This document shows positions 7,703 through 18,324 of a stretch of 27,480 nt of DNA, one piece after another. The stretch is from Chara braunii (taxonomy: Eukaryota; Streptophyta; Charophyceae; Charales; Characeae), in contig BFEA01000004.1 of the NCBI GenBank assembly GCA_003427395.1, forward strand, positions 1,106,718 through 1,134,197, written 5' to 3'. The translations under genes were made by a program, and so were the position numbers. The first letter of the stretch is position 1. Every line of letters starts with the position of its first letter. Under the pieces are notes generated by a model, which worked only from the letters and a program-made list of their open reading frames with translations, searched no databases and was not told the origin of the DNA.

Positions 7703-8346
7703 GAAAAAAACAAAGACACTTATTCAACGAGGGAAAAAAAAAACAAAAAGTTAATTGACTCATTAAACGACCGGATTTCATCACAACAGACGAATAGGGA
7801 AAAAACCTTGTTAAGCGAAGCTCGGGAGATGAATGCACTCATCTTGAAAAAACACTTAATAGAACTCCTTAGAACACTCCATCCTGAAAAGAAAAGACTC
7901 ACCTTAAGGAAAAGAAACAAATCACAACACATAACAAGCTTAACAATAGACTATTTCTTAATTTCCTAGTCTCTTATAAAGGAATAGGCAAACTTCATTA
8001 CAACAATGGTCTATACCATATCCCAATCTTCACTAATCTACTCGTCGACCCCGGAGTACAAAAAGGTCCTAGCTTCCTCAAGATAAATAACTTCATTCTA
8101 GACATCCCACAAATGAAAGAAGCAATAATTATCGCGTGCCTATAATCGAGAAAAGAAGGAGTGGATTTCCCGAGCATAGTAGTCAATTTATCCAAAGCAG
8201 CGTCCATAGCGTCCAGGAAACTAGGAGCCAAAAGAAACCAGCGCATACAAGAACTAGAAGCAACAGTCAAAATAGCCGAAAGGAACCTCATTAGTAACCC
8301 TGACCAGACTCTATATGAGGACTCTCTAACTAAAGTAAGAACATAA
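7703..8346 (+). pseudogene. LINE ORF2: endonuclease C-terminus and linker
   Basis: One frame reads LHPEKKRLTLRKRNKSQ then TIDYFLIS-stop-SL, matching the end of L1 endonucleases, where a Ser-Arg-Ile-Asp...Val-Ser strand follows a Phe-Thr-Trp block. After a shift, YHIPIFTNLLVDPG stands where the conserved Ser-Asp-His-x-Pro motif should be, with Ser-Asp changed to Leu-Tyr. Next come KGPSFLKINNFIL, equivalent to the conserved G-x-W-K-x-N after the endonuclease, and a basic linker (KLGAKRNQRIQELEATVK) to 8346. At least one in-frame stop (in the CL-stop-SRK region) and two frameshifts are present. The loss of the SDH motif alone would abolish DNA nicking. Confidence 0.75.
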
Positions 8347-8354
8347 ATGGGCCT

Positions 8355-9440
8355 ATGAAATTCATGGAAAGCAAAGAGAATGAGATTATAACAAAAATCA
8401 ATGAGCGGGAAAAAGGAGAAAGGATGACCAAGTTTTTCTTCCAAAAAAATAGAGCAAGAGGGAGAAACTCTGCCATTCATCAACTTAGAGGAGAAGAGGG
8501 GTACTTAAGATCCAAAGAAGATGCTCTTAATAACAGAATCCTTTTACAAAAACCTTTACACCTAAAAAACAGAACAACCTACTCTACGATCGGTGATACG
8601 AGTAAGAGAAAATAAATTTAAACACCTGGTTAAAAAAGTTCCCACGACACTAGAAAAAGAACTAAATGCACCCATTACGAACGATGAAATTAAAAAAGCC
8701 TTGAACCCAATGAAAGTTGGAAAGACCCCTGGTCAAGATGGACTGTCCCAATAATTTAGGTAAAGGTATTGAGAACTCTTAGGGGAGGAGTACTGTAAGT
8801 TTGTAAGAAATGCACGGGCCTCCGATGGTTGAGGAAAATATCTCAGTACTGGAAAAGTCGCCCTACTATACAAGAAAGGAGACCCCACACACATAAAAAA
8901 CTACCGACCCATTACACTACTAATAGTAGCATATAAGATCCTAGCCAAACTAGTAACAAACATAATTAGGAAGGTCACCAAAAATTGCCTTCATATAGAG
9001 CAAACATACTTCATTCCGGACAGATTTATATTAGATAATGTAATGACCTTAACTGAATAAGTAAGATATATTAAAGACAAAAGATTGAATGCAACAATCC
9101 TCTTATTTGACTTTTATAAAGCCTACAATCAGGTTAACTGGGAATTCTTCCTGCAATGTATGGAAAAGATGAGAGTGGGTCAAAACATTATAAAATGGGT
9201 TGGAATCCTGTACAACGATGCACACAGAGTAGTTCAAGCCAATGGTCACATATCTAATCTCTACAAGATGTCTAGGTCCGTAAGAGAAGGTGACCCACTA
9301 GCAACTTCTATATTTTGATAGCCTCTTTTATCAGGAAAGACTCGTACATACAAAGACTCACACATCCGTCAGAAGACCCCCACATACCACACCACATACC
9401 ACCCATAATCATTTTCAGAAATGACTTGACTTTACTATAA
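8355..9440 (+). pseudogene. LINE ORF2: reverse transcriptase domain
   Basis: This would copy LINE RNA into DNA at the nicked target. Visible landmarks in order: ERMTKFFFQKNRARGR before the domain; GKTPGQDGLSQ-stop (about 8718-8754); LLYKKGDPTHIKNYRPITLL (about 8865-8930); LNATILLFDFYKAYNQVNWE with the motif A aspartate (about 9088-9150); and SVREGDPLA, motif B (about 9280-9303). After a frameshift, the FADD-like catalytic box is IIIFRNDLTLL (about 9405-9437), with the first catalytic aspartate changed to Asn. Stops interrupt the frame near 8754, 8832 and 9058. It is clearly related to plant L1 reverse transcriptases but catalytically dead. Confidence 0.85.
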
Positions 9441-9769
9441 AAACATTCACCTCATTTTTCGACGTCCTCACTGAAGCAATGAATGGATACCAATTGGTTT
9501 TCGAAATGCGAATCAACTGGTAGAAAAATATACGATGGTGGTTAACGGATGAAAGCATAAACGTTCCTCAAAACACTCAAGACGGGATGACTTGGTCAGA
9601 CACAAAAGACCCCTTGAGAATCCGAGGGATCCAAATGACAGAATATGGATCAAAGTCGAAAATGTCCCCTAGCCTCTTAGTCAAGATGACAAACAAATTA
9701 AATAGCTGGACCAAAATATATACCTCTTTATATGGAAAAACCTAATACTAAACTCATCAATTTTCGTCA

Positions 9770-10065
9770 TGATGTGGTATGTGGCAGCCTTTTGGGCACC
9801 GGACCACTTGACATTGATGAACCTAAGAAGAAAAGTCGCAACCTATATGTGGACATGAGATGCAGCTAAACAACATTTCATAACCAAGGTTGCTTGGCAG
9901 TACGTTAGGAGAAAAAAATGTAAAGGAGGGTTGGGAGTCCTTGACCCTACAACCCAAATAAAAGTCTCAAACCAACATGGAAGGTTCATTCTGGGTAATG
10001 AGCAAATCATGGTCAATAAAAAGGGGGCACCACAACAAAATACACTCAAGAAATGAGTCAAGGTT
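9770..10065 (+). pseudogene. LINE ORF2: post-RT region
   Basis: The frame reads VMMWYVAAFWAPDHLTLMNL, LRRKVATYMWT-stop-DAAKQHF, then VAWQYVRRKKCKGGLGVLDP and TQIKVSNQHGRFILG. The W...C-x-GGLGVLD stretch is the conserved segment after the RT thumb in plant L1 ORF2 proteins. One internal stop (TGA at about 9857) breaks it. Between 9440 and 9770, and between 10065 and 10780, only scattered LINE-like frames remain. Confidence 0.7.
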
Positions 10066-10780
10066 AGGGTTTTGGAAATAAATCCTTCGTGTTTGGAAAA
10101 AACTTTTCCCAGCTAAGGTCAGAAAACCATGCAACAAGGAGGAGGTACTAAAACAACCCGTATTTTGTAATCAATGGATAACAAAAAAAAACGGAGGCGC
10201 ATTCACACTGACCTCAAACGACACAAAATGGGGGGTATGGCGAGAAACAGGAATATAGTAGATCAAATACATTTGGGATGACAACAAGAAAAAATGAAAA
10301 CAAGGTAACCAACTCAAACAATAACTCAAGGGTTGCCATCGACTAAACCAAAACCTACGGGAAGTCGTAGCATCCATCCCACAAGAATGAGTCTCGATAC
10401 TAAAAAAAATGAGACAATGGAACACATGGGATTGGACAATCTTATTAAATGAGCCCCAACTGAAACACACCTTGACATATTGAGACAGAGAAAATGACAA
10501 ACAAAACTGATGCATATTTACTATGCACGAAATAGAGGAACCAAATTCTGATCACTGTAAGATCCACAAAAACCAAACAACACAAGTTTCAGTTTGGGAA
10601 TATAACCTAAGGAAGATAAGAGTAATAGAAAACAAACCGTTAACCATCTATAGCCCCTAAACCCCATTAAAGAACCTGGAAGCGGACCCAACACAATGGG
10701 CAGGGAATCTACAACAAGTAACCTCATGAATCAATATCAAATTCAAACTACTACGATACACAACCAGACTGGGTTATAGG

Positions 10781-11062
10781 TTGAGGCGCCACTCTACAAA
10801 CTATGACCCAATAATAACAGAACGTTGGAAAAAACACCTTGATGTAGAAGCAGAAGCACTAGAGCCGATACCATGGAACACAATAGCGTCTATAAAACCT
10901 CCCAAATTTGGAAGCCTACAATGGTTAATCCTATACCTAGCAGTCTCACTGAGCCAATGCCTAAACGTAAGAAGAAAACAGGAGGATAAAAGTCTCATGA
11001 AAGAACTATATGTCAACTGTAGTGATGGTCAAATAAAAAACTTATATCACTGTTTCCTCTTG
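10781..11062 (+). pseudogene. LINE ORF2: C-terminal zinc-finger-like region
   Basis: The frame reads ERWKKHLDVEAEALEPIPW, KPPKFGSLQWLILYLAV, then LYVNCSDGQIKNLYHCFLLC. The order (a hydrophobic W/F block, then C..C...H.F..C) matches the zinc-binding reverse-transcriptase domain at the end of plant LINE ORF2. The first Cys of the usual pair is Val-Asn-Cys here, so metal binding is doubtful. The reading frame runs straight into the foldback insertion just after the FLLC motif. Confidence 0.65.
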
Positions 11063-11063
11063 T

Positions 11064-11465
11064 GCCTTATAATAAAACCACTACGAACTGCCATTTTGTC
11101 AAAACGGACATCTTTTATTTTTTGAACGAAATTAAAACTGAGTTTTTTGGCTGAAAACTCGTCAAAATTTGTTGTTTCTAAGGGTCCAGCGCTTATAAAA
11201 TGCTGGACCCCCTGGTTGTACATGGACCTAGCTTAAGACATGGTACCTCCAAACAGTCCTGCCTGGAGGTGCCTGGTCTCAAGCTAGGTCCATGTACAGC
11301 CAAGGCGTCCAGCGTTTGTAAGCCGCTGCACCCTCAAGAACAACGAATTTTGACGAGTTCTCGGCAAAAAAACTCAGTTTCAATTTCGTTCAAAAAATAA
11401 AAAATGTTTATTTAAATTCGTCTACGACAAAAAGTGGCAAAGTTATGAAATATAGTAATAGGCAT
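11064..11465. mobile_element. Foldback element FB1 nested in the LINE
   Basis: A long near-perfect inverted repeat. The strong arms are 11113-11178 and 11338-11404 (each with TTATTTTTTGAACGAAATT on its outer side), and the inner arms are 11214-11251 and 11264-11301 (TACATGGACCTAGCTT on the left). Weaker pairing (TGCCATTTTGTC outward) may extend the ends to about 11064 and 11465. A side hairpin, GGTCCAGC/GCTGGACC at 11183-11210, branches from the left arm, and a degenerate equivalent lies on the right. There are no coding frames of note. It splits the LINE between its zinc-finger motif and the LWVIWR tail, so it inserted later. No clear target duplication was found. A related copy is at about 24073-24412. 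Confidence 0.85.
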
Positions 11466-11499
11466 AGCTGTCACGAACAACAACACACTCTTACTCCAA

Positions 11500-11990
11500 G
11501 GTTTCAACAACCCATAAAATTAGAGCCTACAATAATCTAACTTCTTCATAATACTTACAAAAGCTACATTATGGGTAATATGGCGGAAAATATGTCAAAA
11601 CTCAACAGAAAAACAAAAAATGCACACCCAAAATACACTATGGGTAATATGGCGAAAAAGATGCCAAAAAACAACATAAAAATAAAAAATGCACACCCTG
11701 AAGCGTGGGGATTACTTCAACAACAGGTGGAAACTGAATAATGGGTCCTATGGCGTGAAGTACGCAAAATGATGAAAGAAGATGAAGACAAAGTCAAAGA
11801 ACATCCATAAAAGTTCCAAAAATACTTCCAAGCAAAAGATGAAGTCACTCTGATCTGAAACTCAAGTATAGTTTTCCAATTATGAGAAGAATCCCCATTG
11901 AAGACTCAAGTCACAAGACATCTCAGTAAACAATATCCATAAGTCCCTAGAAGCTAACATACTCTCGTACTAGTATAATACATAGACAAT
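11500..11990 (+). pseudogene. LINE ORF2 C-terminal tail with 69 bp duplication
   Basis: After the foldback element the LINE frame resumes: ATLWVIWRKICQNSTEKQK matches the ALW-x-IW-+-x-R tail of plant L1 ORF2. A 69 bp (23-codon) near-copy begins at 11634 after the first at 11565, repeating LWVIWRK. A third weak echo (tgggtcctatggcgtgaag) starts near 11742. Stops accumulate after that. Confidence 0.6.
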
Positions 11991-12835
11991 AAAAGGAAAT
12001 GTCGAATCAGACCAGCCTCAATAAACACGACAATCCGATAGTCCACAACTGTTGGGTATAGGCATATTTTAACTGCACAATAAAACTCAAATCTCACGAA
12101 TAGCACAGATCCAAAATAGCCAAACTTAACGTAATAGATAAAACACCCCTAAACAGGTTAATACTTGAGAGGAAAGATCGGTGGCTAGAGGATATGGGTG
12201 GCAAGTTAGCAACCCAACCAACAGGTAAACATTTTATGAAAAAGAAGTTATATCCCAAAGATTCACCAAAGGTAGTACTATAGGATGGCAGATCATAGAG
12301 AAGCATAGGTCACAAGCGAAAAACCTAAACAATTTTTCGAGGAAATAAGAGAAATCCGACTGTTGAGAGGAATAGATCGAGCAAAGCCTAAACAGACAAA
12401 CTGCAAAAGATGGCAGTGTAAAAGTTGAAAACCCAATAGAACAAGCTAACTTAGGCAATGGTAAAGGGTGGTACATCCCTCCGCAAGGAGGTAATCAATG
12501 TTGTTCTTTGGACCTCCGCACCATAAAGGGAACAAGCGTGAGCGTGTTTTTCTTGTAATCACTTCTGACTTGCCAGTGGAATAGGAATCTGATTAACGCT
12601 CATCATAATGGAAAAGGAGTCAGAACCCTAAGGCACTGTTAAAAATAAAATAAAATCGGTGTCTGTCAAGGTAGAGGCCTCATAAGTTTAGTTAGCGCTC
12701 TACTTAGTCTTATCCATCGAGCATACAACACACAAACAACTTTTTAGTTGCCTCATGGATTTAGTCTCTTCCCTCCATCCTTCCTTTAGTCATAATCATA
12801 ACTCTATCCACCTTGGATAGGCGCAATTAAATCGT
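11990..12835. other. No recognised gene; possible LINE 3' tail
   Basis: A short plus-strand frame (LNRLILERKDRWLEDMGGK, about 12150) is not recognised. An A-rich run at 12640-12652 (AAAAATAAAATAAAA) could be a decayed LINE poly(A). Confidence 0.35.
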
Positions 12836-12903
12836 GGAGGTGGGAAGAAAAAAACAGGAAGGAGAAGGGGGAAAACAAGGAAAGGGGGAGGGGAGGACGA
12901 GGA
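12836..12903 (+). repeat. Polypurine tract
   Basis: About 65 bases of nearly pure A/G on the plus strand, similar in kind to 6833-6932. Confidence 0.75.
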
Positions 12904-14945
12904 ACCATACCTCATAGATATGAGAGATGTTGTGAAAACATCAACAACGTGCGGATGTCATTTGCAATTTCAAATTCGAGATCGAAATGATTTTCAGAGT
13001 CCGCCATCATGTATATGTACACATGCAATTGCTTGCTTGGTTTCTGTCCATGAGCATAGTTGCATGTCCTTGGACCGAGGGGAAAGACTGTTACAGAGGA
13101 GTTAGTACCTTTCTTTTTTTTTTGCATTTTCTTGTCTTTTTTTTTAAATGCAAATTTGTTTTCTCTACCTTACCAGGTTTATAGGTGTCTGACTTTAAAG
13201 TAAGGCCTTTTCACTTATGGTCTTCGTCTGACCCTGACTTTCTCACCCTCGTCATACTCAAGGACATGAGGATCAAGTGCGTATTAAGACTGTAAATTAC
13301 CAGAATTTGAAAACGGTTTGAACAGGTGTTAAAGAGTACTTCACGATTTATTAGTACGGAAAAGTTAAATCGGTCACTTGTTATAAAAAGTATATGCAAC
13401 CCAAAATAAAAAAATTGACCGACTGACCTTGGACCGACAAAATAGAATAGTGACAATAGTCAAGCCAAGAGAGGAGTAAGAGAAAACTTCATCAAATGAA
13501 TATAACAATAATGAAAAGAAGTCAGTGAAACAGTAAGTCCCCCCTCTTTTACAATTTTGATTTCTCCTATCTCTATCTCTACTCATTCAATTGATCATAA
13601 TAAGGTAGATGCTTTCTTGTTTCCTATTATTATCCCACAAAAAACGAAAGTGTAAAAATAAACATTATCATCATAACTGATTCAAGTCTTTTAGTGACCT
13701 CCTCTTCTGTTTATGTGTTTGTATCGAGTACCTTATTTCTTGTAATGATATTGACTTCCTCATTCATTCAACCCAACCATTCTCAAAGCACAGTCCATCA
13801 TCGTCTTTTAACTCTCATATTACTAGATTGTCTGAAAATGCCCTTACGAAACTCATTATTAAATTTTATAGGTTCGAGGTTTTTCAAGTCCACGACGAAT
13901 GTTTGAATGTATGAGGAACATATTGCTTTTGTTTGGCACTTGTTACAAGGTTGTTGTCCTTTGATCAGACATCATCCATATCATGTTTTCCATATCAAAC
14001 TTCAAATTACTATTTACTGAACAATACCTGTTTGAACTGATTTTATCACTACCAATTGTTAACTTGTCGTACTTAGCTTGCAAATGATTTGAGTGTGTAA
14101 GTAACATGTTTCTTCCTTTCTGTTGGTCAAAGTATACACAGACTTCCAAAACCTATTTTCCTCTCTTAGTAGCAAAAAATAAGTTTTTCAACCTGCGAAA
14201 CACTGGAATCTAGTTTAGGCTTAATCCTCTATCTCTCTCCAGTTCATCCTTGGTTGAACGTGCACTCTATTATATAGTTATATTGTCACATTGTACCCGT
14301 TGTGTTATTGTTGAGAATTGATTGACTTTGCAAACTGTAAGTCTTTTCTGAAGGTCTATGAACTGCTTCATTGCGATTGAGATTCGTGTCTTTTAAAATT
14401 GTTACGAATCGTGTTTTTGTAGTACCGACTAAGTAGCCTTTTATTTTTCCATCTAAAAACTAAGAATCCAATCAAGCCTTTCTCAAATGTTTCCTCACAC
14501 CTTTTGACTTTGAATAAAGTTAATCACCATCGAGCAAGTACTTAACCATAATATAAGTGATTTTTCTAATTGGGCTCCTTAATACATAACCTATTAGTAC
14601 CAATACTCAGTGGCTTGAGTTTTATGTTTACATGATAATTTTTTGAACTTAAACTATTGTTCACGGCCCCAACCTTGCAGAAAGCAAAAAAAAATACTTG
14701 TCACCAACTTCTATTTTTTTAGGGGCTTGAAGAAAACCTGGTAGTGCAATGGAAAAAGAAGCGTGTGAGCGTAAGGAAAAGGGGCAAATGGGCTGCAAGA
14801 TATCCTAATGGAATTTGTAATGTATATGTTTCTACATTAACGGATGCAGAACAAAAATAACACATTGTATCGCTAGTAGAGATCAAGTCAAAAGAGGAAA
14901 AAAAATACAAAATGTTTTAGGGCATTTTCACACTACCACTTTTCA
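12904..14945. other. AT-rich intergenic DNA, nothing recognised
   Basis: Low-GC sequence with stops in all frames at short spacing. The open frames present (for example 13211-13456 minus and 13694-13906 plus) have no recognisable motif, domain or sensible residue bias. Confidence 0.6.
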
Positions 14946-15346
14946 CAATGTATCTCACCGTAGTTATGACGCGCCTTGAATGAATCTCAAGGCAATCAAG
15001 TTTATAACTTAGTACACTGTTTTTCTTTCTTTTTATAAGAAAGAATAATCTCAGTTACTTTTAATGTGACTCACTGTAACGGGAAGTAATTCAATATCTA
15101 CCAACCCCTCACATTTCAGGGTAGACTTACCTTAGCGCTTTCTTGAACGTCTCTCACTGCAGTTACCACTACCTTGCATGAATCTAAATTGCAACCATAT
15201 TAAAAGCTTAGTATGTCGCTTTTATTTTTTTTGTTTTTAAGAAGAAAGAAAAGTTTCGACTATTTATAAGGTAACTCCCCATGAGAGGTGGGGAGTAATC
15301 GATTATCTATTAGCCCTTTTCATTTCAGGGCAATCTCACACAACAT
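14946..15346 (+). repeat. Degenerate tandem dimer of about 200 bp
   Basis: Two diverged copies share the same ordered landmarks: TCTCACYG.AGTTA, CTTG.ATGAATCT, a T-rich run followed by AAGAAAGAA, TAAC..AGTAAT, then CATTTCAGGG. CTCACYG starts at 14953 and 15152, and TTTCAGGG is at about 15114 and 15323. The start of a third copy may follow near 15350. No coding content is evident. Confidence 0.6.
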
Positions 15347-15349
15347 TGT

Positions 15350-16990
15350 TGAGAATGTATCTAGCTGCGTTTTGAACTAGGTCTGGGGTGGCAGATGAGT
15401 GAAAAAGAGGAACGTCCACTTTCGTTCCATCCAATGGCACCAAGTTCAACACATATGGTTGTAAGGGTACCGCCTGACAAATTTTCCCTACTGCCTTTTG
15501 TAGCTTCTGGGCTCGACAAAATGCGCAGAGGGGACGTATAGGTTCGGTAAAACGCGTTTGAGTGTACTGGTAGGGTACGATATGCCTTGGTTATAAGGGG
15601 TATACACGGTGTGACTGTTGAATCCATGTTGTTGTTATTGACCCGCTCTCAACTTAAGACTAAGGTGGTGGGTGTTTTAAAAAATATTCACCAACAAAAT
15701 TATAAACATATAAGAGAAGAATCTGAAATACTTCAACTTTAGTTCTCACTCAAATTTGTTTCATATCCTTTCAGAAAACCAATTCCGGCTAAAAACACTT
15801 GTTGAAAAGACGACTTATATTCGATTGCTTCGAATATTTTTCTTATTAAAAAAGGAACTTAGGAGAATTCTCAAAATTTTCATGTCTGTCAAACTCTCAA
15901 CGGATTCCTCATTCATACATTTTTTTTTATATCCCCTCTTCTCACACCTTCCATTGTTTGTCTTTTCGTGTATATCATTTCTCTCAAACCGTTGCTATTA
16001 TAAAATGCAATTATGCAATAAATAATAAGATTGATCAATGATAAATCTCAAAGCAAGTTTCCTGAAGTGACGTACACACTCCTAAAAAGAAGTAATCAAA
16101 TCATTAAACGACATGTCGACATTGTACCCAAACACTTTCATTGTACCTCATAGTTTTTTTTCCAAATCTCATATAAGACAGCTAACAACAATCAATATAT
16201 AATCATTTTTTATCTCTCGGTTGGACGAATGAGAGTCAAAATAGCATAGTGTTATGTCTTTCAATCGGACATTTATATGAAATCAATGTACTCGAACACA
16301 ACTTTGTCCGTAAAGGTTTAGTAAGGAATAATTTTGTTTCCATTTTATGGTTTCATAATCAAAAGATTCAATTGATTTAAATCCTTAATTGATCCGCAAA
16401 ACAATATTTTCTTGAAACATAAACCAAAATAAACCAATAGGACTGTGCAAGTTAAGGTGAAAGAAAAATGGTATCGAGGAGAAAAACAACTCAATAAGGA
16501 AAGGAAAACAATAATCGAAAGAGCACAAAATAAACATTTTATCTAATATAACTAGTATCAGGCTTAGATAATACTTAAAAATTAATTCAAATCGAACAAG
16601 GGTTAATGTAAAGTGTTCAAAGTTTTATAATATGTGTTAGTTTTGTTTGATGGTTTGAATCAAACTCCAACAATTTTTGTTTAACTGCGTACAAGATCTC
16701 ATTATAACCATATTGCACTTGAATAACCAACTCAATCTATTTTTTTCATAATTTTTTTCTTCTTCTGAATCCGTACAACTTCAAATAAAGAAGATGAATA
16801 TTCATGTTGTTATTGTCTCTACCAACCTGACGGGTATTGTCCAGCCTCTTCATGTTTTTATGAATCAGTCTTTCCGACAATCATATGGACGTCAGTAAAA
16901 TTAATACATTTTAAAAGCTTTGAAGGACCCGTCCTTGTAGAGAAAGGAGGACAATCCGGAGACCCCGCCGTAACAGATGGTTGCAGATTG
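15350..16990. other. AT-rich intergenic DNA, nothing recognised
   Basis: Bases 15361-15627 are less AT-rich and hold an 88-codon minus-strand frame (MDSTVTPCIPLITKAY at its start) with no recognisable motif. The remainder is A/T-rich. Just upstream of the frame at 16992, a different frame at 16918-17043 reads GPVLVEKGGQSGDPAV and FSVGKNKDKGGYR before stopping, which could belong to the same remnant. Confidence 0.4.
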
Positions 16991-16991
16991 A

Positions 16992-17627
16992 GTTTCTCGG
17001 TGGGCAAAAACAAAGACAAAGGAGGATATCGCACAAACATTTGAAATTTGTGACTTGGTGCGCTATGAAGATTTTAAAATGGAGAAGTTGCACCCGCCGC
17101 TGAGAGTATTGTACAATGATGTGGTCGACATAGACGACTGGAATAATCACTATGTGGAACAATTTGTTGCAGCACCAGTCCCTGTGAATGTGGATTTGCT
17201 CACTGTGCCAGAGTTCTTTATCCGTGAGGATATGTTTGACGGTCAACCAAATTGTTACGTGCAATGCCTTCGCCGGTCTGTGTTAGGTAGAGCGTCATCC
17301 ATTACTTATATAGAGTTACAGTCAAACATTGTACACTATATGAAGAGTATGGAAATCCTTGCTAATATCACTGATAACGCGTACTTTATTGATTTTTCGT
17401 CTGGTGCAAGCTTTAGTGAGGAGTACATAGCTTATGCCATTACCGCGATCCTCACAGTGACTGTTCGCATCTAGAGCGGGAGGACTCGGACTTTTGAATA
17501 TCCCAACGCTACAACCATAATTAATCTTGTTTATGTGGATGGTTTCTATGTGTTGAAGTTGTTGAGCTGTTTCGAAGCGCCGCTCCCGAGTAGGAAATTT
17601 GCAGAGTTACATAAAGTGAGGCTATGA
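16992..17627 (+). pseudogene. Unrecognised protein remnant, internal TAG
   Basis: I do not recognise this protein. A single frame stays open from 16992 to 17471, meets TAG at 17472-17474, then continues open for 50 more codons to TGA at 17625-17627. That makes about 211 codons in AT-rich surroundings where other frames are short. Residue use looks protein-like: IDDWNNHYVEQFVAAPVPVN, LTVPEFFIREDMFDGQPNC, YFIDFSSGASFSEEYIAYA, and after the stop INLVYVDGFYVLKLLSCFEA. No ATG lies at the 5' end; the first is at Met in FKMEKLHPPL (about 17079). The frame upstream (16918-17043, reading VGKNKDKGGYR) may be the same gene shifted by an indel. There is no signal peptide, obvious membrane span or catalytic motif. 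It could be a captured gene fragment, an uncommon transposon protein or an exon of a decayed gene. Confidence 0.45.
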
Positions 17628-17629
17628 GG

Positions 17630-18190
17630 TGATATACCCAATAAATGTTGAAGGAATAATTTTGGTAAGTTGAGTTTGTAGGTGGATTTTCAGCGATAAA
17701 CGAAGTAAGATTTCGGAAAGTATGTAAGAAGTTCTATGTGCATCGGCAATTCAATGAAGCATTTAAAATACTTTTGTTCATCGGGGATGACTTTGGGGAT
17801 TTTTTTTTTCACTTCTCAATTTTCTTCAACAATTTGAATTTCGCATACCCTTGTCTTCCTTCTTTGTGTGGTGACACTGGTGAGTAATCATGGATGATCT
17901 TTAGGATCTCACAGAGTGAGCAAATTTGAAAAATTATAAACACTGATGCTTGCATAATGAAAGTTTGAAAAGTGATGTAACATTGCACAAAAAATCCTCC
18001 AAAAGGTTCGGATCATTGTTCCCCCCCCCCTTTCTCTCTCTCTTGCTTGCCTGAACCTTATGAAGGATTGACTTGGACAATTATAAACAAGCTGCTTTCG
18101 GTCGTCCAAACGTCATGCAAGTGAATACACATTGCAAACGAAAAATGAGAGCATTGTCGAGCAGAACACCTGCCACGATAATTCACATAC
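17630..18190. other. No gene seen
   Basis: AT-rich. It contains homopolymer runs (T at 17800-17810, C at 18019-18030) and a CT microsatellite patch at 18031-18045. Confidence 0.5.
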
Positions 18191-18191
18191 A

Positions 18192-18320
18192 AAAGTCGTG
18201 TGTTCTATTCGAATAAAATACCTATCTATTTGAATAGAACATATGTGCATACTATTCAAATAGAACACATGTGCGTACTATTTCAATGTGCGTTCTATTT
18301 GAATTTTTGGGGGCGACTTT
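18192..18320. repeat. Compact repeat block with inverted ends
   Basis: Four variants of TTCTATTYGAAT, in both orientations, occur at about 18203, 18226, 18253 and 18293. A direct repeat, ATGTGCRTACTATT, occurs at about 18243 and 18269. The block is flanked by AAAGTCG (18192-18198) and its reverse complement CGACTTT (18314-18320). It could be a very small MITE or a local rearrangement. Confidence 0.45.
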
Positions 18321-18324
18321 GATA

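Larger units (their letters stand above)
7703..11990 (+). mobile_element. Degraded L1-type LINE retrotransposon
   Basis: A 5'-truncated non-LTR retrotransposon copy. In order on the plus strand it shows the C-terminal part of an APE-type endonuclease, a linker, reverse transcriptase, a C-terminal GGLGV region, a Cys/His-finger-like region, and an LWVIWR tail motif typical of plant L1 ORF2. The coding frame is broken by many stops and frameshifts, so it is dead. Its 5' edge coincides with the 35 bp inverted repeat and its C-terminal end is split by a foldback element (11064-11465). The 3' end is uncertain: coding signal fades by about 11990, and an A-rich run at about 12640-12652 could be the old poly(A). 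No target-site duplication could be defined. Confidence 0.85.

Noticed and set aside
7998-8483. 161-codon minus-strand frame
   Set aside because: It is antisense to the LINE endonuclease-linker region, whose plus-strand protein is recognisable.
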